From Ixodes scapularis (taxonomy: Eukaryota; Arthropoda; Arachnida; Ixodida; Ixodidae): a stretch of 64,000 nt of DNA. Shown piece by piece: positions 11,618 to 21,895 of this stretch. The stretch covers positions 113,698,831-113,762,830 of the forward strand of contig NW_024609846.1 of NCBI RefSeq assembly GCF_016920785.2. Reading direction: 5' to 3'. Numbering within the stretch: the stretch's first letter is position 1; each line of letters starts with the position of its first letter. The position numbers and the translations under genes were made by a program. Below the pieces are notes generated by a model, which made no database searches, was not told where the DNA came from, and saw only the letters and a program-made list of their open reading frames with translations.

Positions 11618-11767
11618 TTAAAGCTGGTTCACAGATTTTCGTCTGAGTGTGATCGACCGCGTTACGGCGGCTTGTCTCCGTCCACGACGAGAAAACTCAC
11701 TGTCAAACTGCTGCCATCTATCGGGAACCGCTGGGAACACCTTCGATTCGCGTGTATATATGTCTTA

Positions 11768-11910
11768 AGGGGTGTCCAAACAGGACACTACAAAACGCAC
11801 GACTCCGACAAATCGTGAAAATTGAAGCGGGCGCGAAGCGGGCGCGTCCGCTTCAATTTTCACGATTTGTCGGAGTCGTGCGTTTTGTAGTGTCCTGTTT
11901 GGACACCCCT
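11768..11910. mobile_element. Perfect foldback MITE (64-bp arms)
   Basis: Positions 11767-11830 and 11848-11911 are exact reverse complements of 64 bases, with a 17-base GC-rich loop. The element begins AGGGGTGTCC and is flanked by TTA on both sides (11765-11767 and 11911-11913), as for PIF/Harbinger-type insertion. A transcript would fold into a long perfect hairpin. Confidence 0.85.
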
Positions 11911-12128
11911 TTATTAGACTAAAGGTCTTGCAGCATTTAAGAGATTCAATGTACAAGCTATCCATGAGAAATTATCGGCTATAACATTGTCAGAATTTTT
12001 TCAACTCCAGGGTGAAAGAACAACGCGTAAACAAATCGGAAAATATACGCGGCTCGAAATATTTCCCAGTCTAACCGACATGGAGCCAGTCTGCTATCTC
12101 GTCGTAAGTGGTCATAAGTGATTCTTAA

Positions 12129-12380
12129 GGCCGGTTCAGACACTTTCGTTTGAGTGCGTTTGACTGCGTTGCGTCGAGAACCGAAAGCGAGTCACCGGTA
12201 CATCTGTGCTTCGTATGAAGCGTGAAATCCAATTCAAGAAATCATCTTGGCACGCGATATAAGCAGCAGGAATATCCTGGTTTCTCGCAGCTGCAACGCA
12301 GTCAAACGCTGTGAGACGCAACTGTCTGAACCAGGCTTTACGCCGTCGGTCACGCTCAAACGCAAATCCCTGAACCGGCC
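12129..12380. mobile_element. TTAA-flanked MITE, GGCCGGTTCAG end
   Basis: GGCCGGTTCAGACACTTTCG on the left matches GGCCGGTTCAGGGATTTGCG on the other strand at the right. TTAA borders both (12125-12128, 12381-12384). The segment from 11622 begins with a similar motif (AGCTGGTTCACAGATTTTCG) after another TTAA and may be a truncated relative. Confidence 0.75.
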
Positions 12381-12383
12381 TTA

Positions 12384-12593
12384 AAGCCGGGGCCACACTG
12401 CTCATACATCATACAAAAGACAGTGTACAAACACGAGCCACCGCAATATCGGGGGTTCGAATGCCGCATGCCAAGTTTCCTCCGTGAACGCATTGCCAGG
12501 TGACATTCGAAGCACGGGTCTCGCGGTAACTCGCATTCGATTCTGTATGCAGACGGTCTTCTGTGTGACATAGAAGCAGCGTGACCCCGGCTT
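12384..12593. mobile_element. Short MITE abutting the previous one
   Basis: AAGCCGGGGCCACACTGCT is inverted at the right as AAGCCGGGGTCACGCTGCT. TA lies at 12382-12383 and 12594-12595. It starts within the TTAA that ends the neighbouring MITE, so one inserted at the edge of the other. 210 bp, non-coding. Confidence 0.65.
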
Positions 12594-12595
12594 TA

Positions 12596-13119
12596 GGGCA
12601 CTTGACGCCACCCGCCTGCCTGGAGGCGCGGTTAGACACCTTGCCAGCCGCCGTTTTTAAATCTGAAGCACGGCGCTTTGCCCGGGCTCTAAACTTAGGC
12701 TCGAGACAGCCTCCCTGCTTTACGGGCACGTCTCTTGGCGGCTCCTTATTAGCGGAGCTGCTGTCGTGTGACAGGTTTTCGTACGCCTGGGCTCCCAGAG
12801 AGGGGAAGAGATAGAGAAAGAGAGTGAGAGAAAACGGGCATGAATCGCTGTGGCATGCAATTTAAGGGTACCGATAAAATACACAGCAGACGCGACGAAC
12901 GATAGATCGATAGGCGTGGAAATGGAAAACAAAACGAAGAAATCAACCTTATAAAATGTTATAAAAGCACGGTTCGCAGAATGGCAGGACACGGAGAGCA
13001 CATGCTACATCAAGCTCCAAAAATGTGCTGTCAGTGTTCTGTCCTTCCACTGTTTAAGTTTATACTCTTACGTTTTTACGCGTAATATCAACTCGCTCAC
13101 CTCCAGAAGTAAGCCAACG
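12596..13119. other. Gene-less stretch
   Basis: I see no gene and no clear repeat. There is a short purine-rich block (GAGAAAGAGAGTGAGAG) near 12811-12832. Confidence 0.4.
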
Positions 13120-14375
13120 TTGCTTATCGTCAGGGTTAGCTTCTTGCTAATAGACTTCTTGCAAAGTCGAAGCAATTCTACCGGTGCAGTGCCGTGCAAA
13201 ACATCTTGGATACTCCTTGGCCATAGCTTCGGTTTTCATTTGCCAACCGCACTTCACAACATCCCGTCACCGCCAAATACAGTGCTTGAATTCTCGAATA
13301 TGCGACTTTCCTTAAAGTTTTACAAAAATGCAGGTATTTACCGCCAATCCTAATAAAATGCTAAGGCACTTTTTTATCTTGGCGGGGGGGGGGGGGGGGG
13401 GAGTTTTATATATCCGAGTTTGTGCGCTTGTGGACAGAACTACGAACGCACGTGGAAGAAGAAATATACTGGGCCAGTCATCCTGTTCTATCTTCTCCGC
13501 AATGCGCATCTTAAAGGGGTCATGAAACGATATCGCGTTGGAATGTCGATGACCTTTCAGAGGCGTACTGGTCCTAGTCTGGCCCAAGTGTTCTCGCACA
13601 GACCGCCGGTGATGCAGAAACTTGTTTGTCCCGGCAAAATTGCGAGGATACCGCCCGCCTGACGAGAGTCGAGTGCGGTTCATGGCTTCGACTCGTAACA
13701 ATCGGCGAACATTCGGGTAGTGGCTCGTGTCCAACCTCTGTGGTGATGAAAATACCCGAACTTTAACAATGCCTGGAGATCAGCACTAGTTTTCTACTTT
13801 GCCGACCCCGGCGCGTGGCTATGATGAATGTTGGCGGCATAGGATACGCACCAGGCCGCGCGTGGCCGCTTGTTCTGGCTCCGAGTTGAGGGGATGAACG
13901 ATAATCATATTTTTCGAATTTTTTCAGCGGCTGCCGCTGCCTAGAAAGAAAAGCTAAGGCAGGTTTATGGAGTTATTAACGTTAGGGAGTGATTCTAAGT
14001 AACATTCAGAGAATGTAGAAAAATCGTTTCATGACACATTTAAATGAGCCTGAAGGGTCATGCTGCACGCTGGAGTGGAAGCCAGGCCATCAAAAAGGTA
14101 TGCGACGCGGCCGGCCGTACTCTTAATCCTCGCTAAGCCTATAGGCAGGTTCTTATGGCCGCTGGAGTACCTTGTTTCAGCGGGATCTCTCACGTAGATA
14201 AATGGGTGCAATGCAAGCGAGTGCCGACTTTATTTTTATGCAGTGCCGAGACACACTATTTCGTCAATGGGGCAGTCAAGATTGAAACCACGCCACTCCT
14301 GTCCGTGACCAAAAAGGTTCCATAATGTAACGCGCGCAGTGAGGGATGCAGGGACTTTTGGAAGTAGTCTGTCAA
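13120..14375 (+). repeat. Dispersed repeat, copy a (split by a MITE)
   Basis: 13120-13514 resembles 55718-56085 (shared ACATCCCGTCAC and CAAAGCATCTTG-like blocks). 14043-14175 resembles 56090-56240, and 14185-14375 resembles 58460-58650 (shared ATGGGTGCAATGCAAGCGAG). Copy a is interrupted at TTAA by the MITE 13515-14038; copy b is not. A 21-base G-run lies at 13383-13401 and nearby. No coding frame. Confidence 0.65.
13515..14038. mobile_element. TTAA-flanked MITE, AGGGGTCATGAAACGAT end
   Basis: AGGGGTCATGAAACGAT on the left faces ATCGTTTCATGACACAT on the right. TTAA stands at 13511-13514 and 14039-14042. The paralogous repeat at 55718-56245 lacks this segment, which supports insertion. Its core (13714-13900) recurs at about 37525-37690. 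Confidence 0.75.
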
Positions 14376-15264
14376 AGAAAGTAAATTAATAAATATATAT
14401 ATGTATATAAAGGGAGAAATTGAGGCAGACAGAAAAGAAATGGTTATACTTTGTAAATCTGTTTATCCAGACCGGTTTCGTGTATGTATGGACTGTGCAG
14501 GTAGCCTTAGGGTATTTGGATGAAGGTTACTACGGTCCCATATACTCAGGGTCAACTTTCTGTGGCATTTTAGAAGTGTAGAGTACGCGTGCACAGCTTT
14601 AATCGGCGCTCAAAATGTGCGAGCGCACCGGCACCTATAGCTTTGGCTTTGTTACCACAGAAAGCTACTCCTAAGTATACGCGAATCCAGCGACCGGGGT
14701 CGCCACTTTCGACAAATGTGGCGGTCGAAAGCAGGTCGTTCCGTGCCATGGGCCACTTCAGCGTACAACGCTCGGGTTAAAGCAGTTTAAAACATGGGCA
14801 GTAAAATGGCTTGCCTCAATTTTTATTCAAGAACTACGTTCAAAACCTGCGGCGATGTGTCGGCGTAAGCGAGCTTCCTGGGGATTCTTCTTCGAATAAG
14901 CGTTGGAAGGATCGCCTGACGCCCTTCTACGCGCTGATGAAATTTGATATACGCCAATGTTTGGTTCGCGAGGTTGCTTAAGCTGCGTTCAAAGCGGCAT
15001 GGCAACAAGCTGATATGACAGTATCGACAGTAAGACAACCGTTCGGCCTGCACAACATGAGAATGAATGTAGGGCTCACTATAATTCATTCGGCTGTTAT
15101 GAGCCACGGCTTTCCGTGTGGCCCTGTCGTTGCTTCCGGTTTTGTTGCTGTGGGAACAACCAACGCAACTTACCTCATTCTGCTTTGGTGGCCGTCAGGA
15201 CAACCGCCGCCACAAGATACGAACAGAAATCCTGAAAGGGCCTGTTCCGGCCAGACAAGTGTTT
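14376..15264. other. Gene-less stretch
   Basis: 14391-14412 is an AT-dinucleotide run. A minus-strand frame of about 94 codons at 14823-15107 has no motif I recognise and I do not call it a gene. Confidence 0.4.
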
Positions 15265-15830
15265 TCTCGAAGGTGATCATAGTTGAACATGATTGTAAAC
15301 CTGAGACTGGGGCAGAAAAGAGAACACAACAGAAGGTAGAAAAAAAGGAGGCAACGTCTCAAACTCAGCTCCAAGTTTAGTTCGTACACGCCTTATATAC
15401 CACATCTCCAACGCCGTCTCAAAAAAAACAACAAAAAAAACATGACAAGAGGACAATGACACTTGGGTAAACCTTCTCTTGTCTCCCTTGACCTCGGCTG
15501 TGAGACACTCACACAAAGGGTCACATTCTAGCATAACCACGGCCACCCGGCGAACGTAGGTGAAATAACTACTTGAAACCTTCTCTTATCTCCTTTACCC
15601 AAGCGTCATTGTCCTCTTGTCATGTTTTTTTTTTTTTTTTTTAGAGACGGCGTTGGAGATGTGGTATATAAGGCGTGTACGAAATAAACTTTGCAGCTGA
15701 GTTTGAGACGTTGCCTCCTCTTTTTCTACCTTCTGTAGTGATCTCTTTTCTGCCCCAGTCTCAGGTTTACAATCATGTTCAACTCACAGCAGCTCGCCTG
15801 CACTCTGACTATTTTTTCGGTGATCATAGT
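15265..15830. repeat. Large inverted repeat beside the Penelope-like pair
   Basis: 15283-15427 and about 15640-15790 are inverted copies (shared GAGACTGGGGCAGAAAAGAG, GGCAACGTCTCAAACTCAGC, CCTTATATACCACATCTCC). The inner blocks match too (CATGACAAGAGGACAATGAC against 15605-15635), so nearly the whole segment is a palindrome. A diverged third copy lies at 63500-63650. Its position next to the Penelope-like 3' end suggests it may be the non-coding part of that family. Confidence 0.7.
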
Positions 15831-16145
15831 TGTTGTTGTCGTTGTTCTTTTTTTTTTCAGAAACAAGGAACTTTGTCCGCGTAGATGTACTTTGAGAGTT
15901 AAAAGTTCCACCGTGGCGCTATATATGTTCAAGAGAATGGAGCGACGAACAGTGTTGGCACATGTAGGAGAGACTCTCACATATTGAGGTATTTAGCGCA
16001 CAAGGTAGAAAGAAGAATGACAAGACAGAAAAGAGCGCTACTCACAACTACGTTTACTAATAAAAAGGGAAGAGAAAGAAAACACCTAAATAATCCGCCG
16101 CGGACTCGTGCACCTGCCACAGCCCCGTGAATGATAGCGGCTAGT

Positions 16146-18488
16146 TCATCCAGGCTCGTGCGGGCCCTTCATTGTTTGTTCAAGGAATTTCCTTTCCTTG
16201 TTTGTTAGCGTAACGGATTCAACGCTAATACAGTTCCTGCCCTCGCGAAGGATGTAGAAGGCCTCCAATACCTCGCGGGTCAATTTGTCTTTGTCCTTCC
16301 CCAAGATGTTGGTCTCACGGAATAATGGTCTGCATGTGCATTCCCTGCAATGGAGAGGAAGATTTCCGCCCACTGTAGCCTTCAAGGAGTAATCATGCTC
16401 CCGGAGGCGGTCATTGAGGCATCTGCCCGTTTGGCCTATGTAGCTCTTGCCACACGAAAGAGGTATCTTATACACGACGCCCGAAGCGCATGATAGGAAT
16501 TCGTTTGCATGCTTCTTGGTGCACGTGGGTTTTGTGGTACCCTCAGCATGCGCATTCACTCTATTGCAAATTTGGCTCATTTTTTGTGGTGCCGAAGAAA
16601 CTACTCTGACCCCATAGCGGCTTGCGACGTTCTTTAAATTATGGGACATCCTGTGAAGGTACGGTATTACAACTGGCCTTGTTTGCTTGACACTGGTCTT
16701 GTTGGACTGGAAGCCTTTTGCCTTCTTCACCAGAGCGTTTGCCACATTCGCCAGTAGGGCTGACGAATAGCCGGCTTTTGTTAGCCTCTCTACTTGCATG
16801 GTGAAGCTGGCTGACATAGTATGACGATAAGACTTCCTTAGTGCCGAGCCCAGACACGTTAGAGCTATGCCCCTCTTGATGATTTTTGAGTGCGCCGAGC
16901 CGTAGTCTAGAATGGCTTTCTTGGAACGTGGGCTGTACGACCAACAAACATGGGTGTCCCCCAGGTGGAGTGAAAGATCCAGGTACTGAAGTATGTTTTC
17001 TTTGGGCACCTCAAATGTAAACTTAAGGCCGCCTCCGTACTCAGCAAAGGTCTCCATAATGTCTGCTACTTGTATGTTCATACGTTCGTCATCTTGAAGA
17101 ATTACCAGGAAGTCGTCAACATACCTGGCGACCTTGTTCACATTTTTGCCTTCAAGCGCACTTTCTATCACACAGTCCACTGCTCCCAAGTAGATGTCAC
17201 TAAGGACTGGGGCAACGCAGGAACCGATACAGACTCCTGACTTCTGCAGATAGCAGCCATCCCGCCACCCAACTATCATAGACTTCAGATAGAACTGTAG
17301 CAGCTCCATAAAGCTCTCAATGGGTACTCCGCTGGAACTTCGGAAAGCGAGCTCTCCATTAGCTTCTATACAATCCTTCACCGAGGTCAGTAGCTGGTCG
17401 TGTGGCAAGGAGTAAAAAAGATTCTCCACGTCAATGCTGAAAGCGGTTCTCTTCTCAGGACCCCCTAATCTGAGATATTCCACTATCTCCTCAGAGTTGG
17501 CAACCCTGAAGGGGTCTCTAATGCTTAGGGCGGACAGTTGTTTTTGAAGATAGAAAGCAACTTGCTTTTGCCACGATCCCTTTTCTGTGACAATGGCTCT
17601 AAATGGACAGGCCTCTTTATGTGTTTTTACGCTGAAGAAGACCTCGAGCTGTAAGCGCTCTGCTTTCCCAACTCTTGCGGCTAACTGGGTTAACGCTAGC
17701 CGCTCACACAGATTTTTTGCTTTATCTCTGGTTTTCTTCAGTGCGACTTGCACCGGTCTAAAATTTTTCTCAATAGCTGCCATGGCCTTTTCGTTGTACT
17801 GGCCATCTGGCAACACTACAAAATGTCCTTCCTTATCAGATAACAGGACGCGTAGTCCATTAGTGACCATGTATTCTACCAAGGGCCTAAACGGTCCCAC
17901 TGGTCCTCTTTTTTGCGGAACCTGAAGGTTATCCACGCACTCAGAGATGCACCTTGGTCGGTCCTCCTCTACTGTCCGGTATGCTACTTTCTTGGCTAGT
18001 GTGACCAACTCCGGTGGGCTCAAGACTGGCTCGTAGCAAAACTTAGGGCCTACCTCCAACCGCTTGCCAACATCCGGTGGAATCGTTACATCACCTAGGA
18101 TTGTGAACTTGCCCGCCTGGGAGGGAACCTTGTCTTTCTTGGTTGGTAGATGGGGTCTAATGCTTTGCCAGAGGAACTCCGTAGCATCTCCCGCTGACTT
18201 GCTCATCCTACGGAAGTATCTTCGTTTTTGTCCATCATTGCCAGTACTCGAAGCACAGGCTACTCGCAGGCAGTCTCTGAAATATCTTTCCTGGCGCCAG
18301 TATTCCGATCGCAGCACACGGCATACCCTTCTCGTATATTTTCTTTGAGTATGTTTTCTTTGAGGTGCCCAAAGAAAACATACTTCAGTACCTGGATCTT
18401 TCACTCCACCTGGGGGACACCCATGTTTGTTGGTCGTACAGCCCACGTTCCAAGAAAGCCATTCTAGACTACGGCTCGGCGCACTCAA
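16146..18488 (-). CDS. Penelope-like element protein: RT plus GIY-YIG endonuclease
   Basis: The protein combines a telomerase-related reverse transcriptase with a GIY-YIG nuclease that nicks DNA for priming. RT motifs include FSIDVENLFYSLP, a GVCIGSCVAPVLSDIYLG block and ARYVDDFLVIL (YVDD at 17112-17123, residues 456-459). The nuclease has VVYKIPLSCGKSYIGQTGR (Y673, Y683-G685), then NDRLREH, with Cys residues before it (CTKKHANEFLSC) and after it (HCRECTC), as expected for the family. The frame is open for 780 codons. The first 43 or so residues are not native: beyond about 18358 the frame reads the opposite-strand copy, so the true N terminus is lost and the Met at 18488 is accidental. Confidence 0.85.
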   Translation of the reverse strand: MSAPSRSLEWLSWNVGCTTNKHGCPPGGVKDPGTEVCFLWAPQRKHTQRKYTRRVCRVLRSEYWRQERYFRDCLRVACASSTGNDGQKRRYFRRMSKSAGDATEFLWQSIRPHLPTKKDKVPSQAGKFTILGDVTIPPDVGKRLEVGPKFCYEPVLSPPELVTLAKKVAYRTVEEDRPRCISECVDNLQVPQKRGPVGPFRPLVEYMVTNGLRVLLSDKEGHFVVLPDGQYNEKAMAAIEKNFRPVQVALKKTRDKAKNLCERLALTQLAARVGKAERLQLEVFFSVKTHKEACPFRAIVTEKGSWQKQVAFYLQKQLSALSIRDPFRVANSEEIVEYLRLGGPEKRTAFSIDVENLFYSLPHDQLLTSVKDCIEANGELAFRSSSGVPIESFMELLQFYLKSMIVGWRDGCYLQKSGVCIGSCVAPVLSDIYLGAVDCVIESALEGKNVNKVARYVDDFLVILQDDERMNIQVADIMETFAEYGGGLKFTFEVPKENILQYLDLSLHLGDTHVCWSYSPRSKKAILDYGSAHSKIIKRGIALTCLGSALRKSYRHTMSASFTMQVERLTKAGYSSALLANVANALVKKAKGFQSNKTSVKQTRPVVIPYLHRMSHNLKNVASRYGVRVVSSAPQKMSQICNRVNAHAEGTTKPTCTKKHANEFLSCASGVVYKIPLSCGKSYIGQTGRCLNDRLREHDYSLKATVGGNLPLHCRECTCRPLFRETNILGKDKDKLTREVLEAFYILREGRNCISVESVTLTNKERKFLEQTMKGPHEPG

Positions 18489-19228
18489 AAATCATCAAGA
18501 GGGGCATAGCTCTAACGTGTCTGGGCTCGGCACTAAGGAAGTCTTGTCGTCATACTATGTCAGCCAGCTTCACCATGCAAGTAGAGAGGCTAACAAAAGC
18601 CGGCTATTCGTCAGCCCTACTGGCGAATGTGGCAAACGCTCTGGTGAAGAAGGCAAAAGGCTTCCAGTCCAACAAGACCAGTGTCAAGCAAACAAGGCCA
18701 GTTGTAATACCGTACCTTCACAGGATGTCCCATAATTTAAAGAACGTCGCAAGCCGCTATGGGGTCAGAGTAGTTTTTTCGGCACCACAAAAAATGAGCC
18801 AAATTTGCAATAGAGTGAATGCGCATGCTGAGGGTACCACAAAACCCACGTGCACCAAGAAGCATGCAAACGAATTCCTATCATGCGCTTCGGGCGTCGT
18901 GTATAAGATACCTCTTTCGTGTGGCAAGAGCTACATAGGCCAAACGGGCAGATGCCTCAATGACCGCCTCCGGGAGCATGATTACTCCTTGAAGGCTACA
19001 GTGGGCGGAAATCTTCCTCTCCATTGCAGGGAATGCACATGCAGACCATTATTCCGTGAGACCAACATCTTGGGGAAGGACAAAGACAAATTGACCCGCG
19101 AGGTATTGGAGGCCTTCTACATCCTTCGCGAGGGCAGGAACTGTATTAGCGTTGAATCCGTTACGCTAACAAACAAGGAAAGGAAATTCCTTGAACAAAC
19201 AATGAAGGGCCCGCACGAGCCTGGATGA
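18365..19228 (+). CDS. Truncated Penelope-like copy: end of RT and GIY-YIG endonuclease
   Basis: This is the inverted partner of the minus-strand copy, keeping only the last 287 residues. They start just after the RT catalytic motif, at KENILQYLDLSLHLG, and run through the complete GIY-YIG nuclease to the stop. It differs from the minus copy by, for example, Cys for Ser in the RHTMS region and Phe for Ser before APQKMSQ. It cannot make an active RT alone, but the nuclease domain is unbroken. The 3' flank with TTTTCTTTCTCTTCCCTTT matches the other copy out to 19394. Confidence 0.85.
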   Translation: MPKENILQYLDLSLHLGDTHVCWSYSPRSKKAILDYGSAHSKIIKRGIALTCLGSALRKSCRHTMSASFTMQVERLTKAGYSSALLANVANALVKKAKGFQSNKTSVKQTRPVVIPYLHRMSHNLKNVASRYGVRVVFSAPQKMSQICNRVNAHAEGTTKPTCTKKHANEFLSCASGVVYKIPLSCGKSYIGQTGRCLNDRLREHDYSLKATVGGNLPLHCRECTCRPLFRETNILGKDKDKLTREVLEAFYILREGRNCISVESVTLTNKERKFLEQTMKGPHEPG

Positions 19229-19394
19229 ACTAGCCGCTATCATTCACGGGGCTGTGGCAGGTGCACGAGTCCGCGGCGGATTATTTAGGTGTTTTCTTTC
19301 TCTTCCCTTTTTATTAGTAAACGTAGTTGTGAGTAGCGCTCTTTTCTGTCTTGTCATTCTTCTTTCTACCTTGTGCGCTAAATACCTCAATATG

Positions 19395-19689
19395 TTAGAC
19401 TACCAACTAGCCCAAATGTCAACTTTACTACAGGAGAGACTCTATTTCATAAAACGATAAAACGCAAGGATATTCGAAGTTCGTTCTTTTTCCTCAATTC
19501 ATACGCAAATCTGAAAAACACAAATTTTTTGCTAAAACCTACGTAAAAAAAAGAAAAGTTGGCTAGCAGTTGTGTGTTGTTTTTCTGAGCTTCGCCTCTC
19601 GTGCTCCGATCCGCCGGTGCGGCTCTACCACACTTCATCCCACGTCACACCACGTCAAGTAGCACCAGAGATGTTTCACCAGCTTTGGG
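19395..19689. other. Short gene-less stretch between elements
   Basis: AT-rich sequence after the Penelope-like pair. AGGAGAGACTCT near 19431 also occurs at 15966, just outside the other arm. Nothing else seen. Confidence 0.4.
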
Positions 19690-20463
19690 TTGTTCATGGC
19701 CTCTGCAAAGGAAGGGTGGGAAGCGACGCACAAGAGAGCAACGAGCATGCTACTTGAGGCTATTGACGATGCCACTTCAAGCCCACGACAGGTGCACACA
19801 GTGGTGATGGACTTCGAAAAGGCTGAAGAGAATGCTTTTCGAGAATGCATTCCTGACGTCGAGGTGCATGGATGCTTATTTCATTTCGCGCAAAGCATCT
19901 GGCGCCGAATTTAAGAGCTCGGCATGCACACGCGATTCATTGATGATTCCAGCTACCATCTCATCCTGAAGAAATTTATCGCACTGTGCTACTGCGATGT
20001 TTTCGACGTCTGCGATAAATATCGCATGCTCGCAAGACAGCTACTGGACTTGTTTGGACGCACGAAACAGCACCAAGAGCTCCTAGACTACTTTGAGAAT
20101 ACTTGGGTCGGTCGACCCCACAAGGATCCAAGGTTCCCAATATCCATGTGGAACTGCAAGCGCGTGACAGGTCAGCCTTCCCAGAATCAACAATAGCGTT
20201 GAAAGCTGGCACCGGGTATTTCAAAATTATATCGGTGCGTCCCAACCAACAGTATTCAAGTTGTTGGATGTGCTTCTCTCCGAACAAGTCCGTGTGAACG
20301 CGATGGCCATTCACCTGGACGTGGACCATGAGCCACCGCTATACACGAAAAAGGAGTACGAGCAGTCCAACAACCGTCTATGCCGGATCCTGGATGACTA
20401 TAACAACAGAGACCCAGACAGATTCCTCAATGCGTGCTCGTGCTACGTACTTAGCGATTCTTG
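19690..20463 (+). pseudogene. Decayed MULE-type transposase, C-terminal part
   Basis: The first frame reads HTVVMDFEKAEENAFRECIP followed by VHGCLFHFAQSIWRRI, which matches the catalytic-core pattern of MULE transposases (acidic residue in a DFE-like context, then CxFHFxQxxWR). A TAA at 19912-19914 breaks it. The frame continues from 19915 with a helical region (ILKKFIALCYCDVFDVCDKY). A frame change at about 20155-20200 leads to NNSVESWHRVFQNYIGAS, then KLLDVLLSEQVRV and a tail ending at 20463. The N-terminal domain (often a FLYWCH or SWIM finger) is missing. At least one stop and one frameshift make it non-functional. Confidence 0.7.
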
Positions 20464-20464
20464 A

Positions 20465-21895
20465 GTGTATTAGCCAGAGTTGTGTGCTCTGAAGAGCGTA
20501 TTAGCCCGAATTTCGGCCTCTTGTTAAGGTTTTGCTCTTATGGGTGGGTTATTGTAATATAAACGTTTTAAATTTTCATATTTCTGGAGAATGTTGTCTC
20601 GGAACGATACCATTCGGCCGGTTTTCAAGTGACATCAATCCCCAGTATTGCAGTTTGCAGCTTTCATAAGAAGTAAATCTGACCATTACAGCAGCACTGC
20701 AAATAGGAATCGACGCGAGTGAATTAATTAGAGGGAAGAACACAAAAAGAGAAGAAAAGCTCTAAGTGGAATGGCCGACTTTCACTGAAGTCTAGTACCG
20801 AGTTGCCTGTGGGCACTGCTATGCGCACCCCAAAATGATGTTCACTTAAGTGCTGCAGCCGGCAAAATGCGACCTATTTTACATGAACACGACGACTTCG
20901 ATGGTGCGCAAAGAATAGTCCAAGATTTCTTTTTGCTCGAGCTCAGCGACTCGTGGGTGCCCCAAATTATTCTGGTATGAAATGCCTTGATATTTAATGT
21001 CACTGGCATGGAACGTCTTGGGATGAAACATCTTGGGATGAAATGACTTTGGTATGAAGTGACCGGGATGAACATTCCTGGGATGACGCATCCGGGGATG
21101 AAGTGTGGCAGAGCCACTCCAAAGTATGAAATATCCTGGCATGTAATGTTCGTGGGATGAAACATCTTGGGATGAAACGTCTTGGGATGAAACGCCTTTG
21201 GTATAAAATGTCTGGGATGAAGTATCTTGGAATGAACTGAGTGGACCCCCCGCGGTGCACTAGCACACACGACCATACATCTTCCTTTTTTTCTTTTTTT
21301 TTTTATTGTTGCTGTTAGTACATGTAAATATGTTAAATCACAGCTAATACAATATATCACTCCCCTCGTATTCGTGTCTCTATTAGCGCGGTACAAAACG
21401 GAAAGAGAGTAGAGACATGACTCTAATGACATAATCATCACCCACACTTCGTTTCTCTTCTTTGTTTGGCGTGCAGGCATATGACGGAAAATTCATACAG
21501 GTGCTGAGCTTCATCTGCATTGGAAGGTCCATCATCTCTGAAATAAGAAGCACGATACTCACACCGCCGTACCGTCACCGCTTTAAGCTGCGAACGCGTG
21601 AGTGTGTGCTTCACATAAAGCGACTAATAAAGCATGTACGCGCGCACTAGCGGCAATAAACTGCGACAATACACGGAGCGATCGCAGGAGGAAAATATAG
21701 CGTTAGAGCCCACAAGAACATTTTGCTTGCGTCTCTCCGGATGTTTGTGTGGACAGAAGAGTGCGAAAACAGAACAAACCACACACACACACAAAAAAAA
21801 GGCAAACAGCAAAAAAAAAAACAAAAAAAAAAGCAAGGTGTGGCTTCCCCACTTCACTCACACGTCAGGAGGTAAAGGCGGACCGATATCGTGTA
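20465..21895. other. Gene-less stretch with a minisatellite
   Basis: Apart from the tandem array at 20968-21240 I see only simple repeats: T-run 21288-21304, CA-run 21779-21793 and A-rich 21793-21834. The long minus-strand frame across the array (20842-21480) is open because the unit is a multiple of three. Confidence 0.5.
20968..21240 (-). repeat. 15-bp minisatellite that stays in frame
   Basis: Variants of TTGGGATGAAACGTC repeat through the block, with interruptions at 21075-21120. On the minus strand the unit reads as repeated His-Pro-Lys-x-Phe, giving an open frame across the array. Likely chance, since the flanking residues match no family I know. Confidence 0.6.

Larger units (their letters stand above)
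15980..19394. mobile_element. Two Penelope-like elements joined head to head
   Basis: Arms 15980 to about 17019 (minus-strand copy, 3' half) and about 18356-19394 (plus-strand copy) are inverted repeats of about 1.04 kb, differing at only a few positions. The minus copy continues inward with the RT region; the plus copy is cut at its 5' side. The join near 18345-18375 is itself a hairpin: GTATGTTTTCTTTG, seven bases, then its exact complement. Inverted partial duplication at the 5' side is a known habit of Penelope-like elements. Confidence 0.85.

Noticed and set aside
12440..12480. tRNA B-box-like GGGTTCGAATG
   Set aside because: No A box or cloverleaf partner at the required distance.
20842..21480. 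212-codon minus-strand frame as a repeat-protein gene
   Set aside because: It is open because a 15-bp tandem array keeps frame; the flanking residues show no domain and the Met context has no support.
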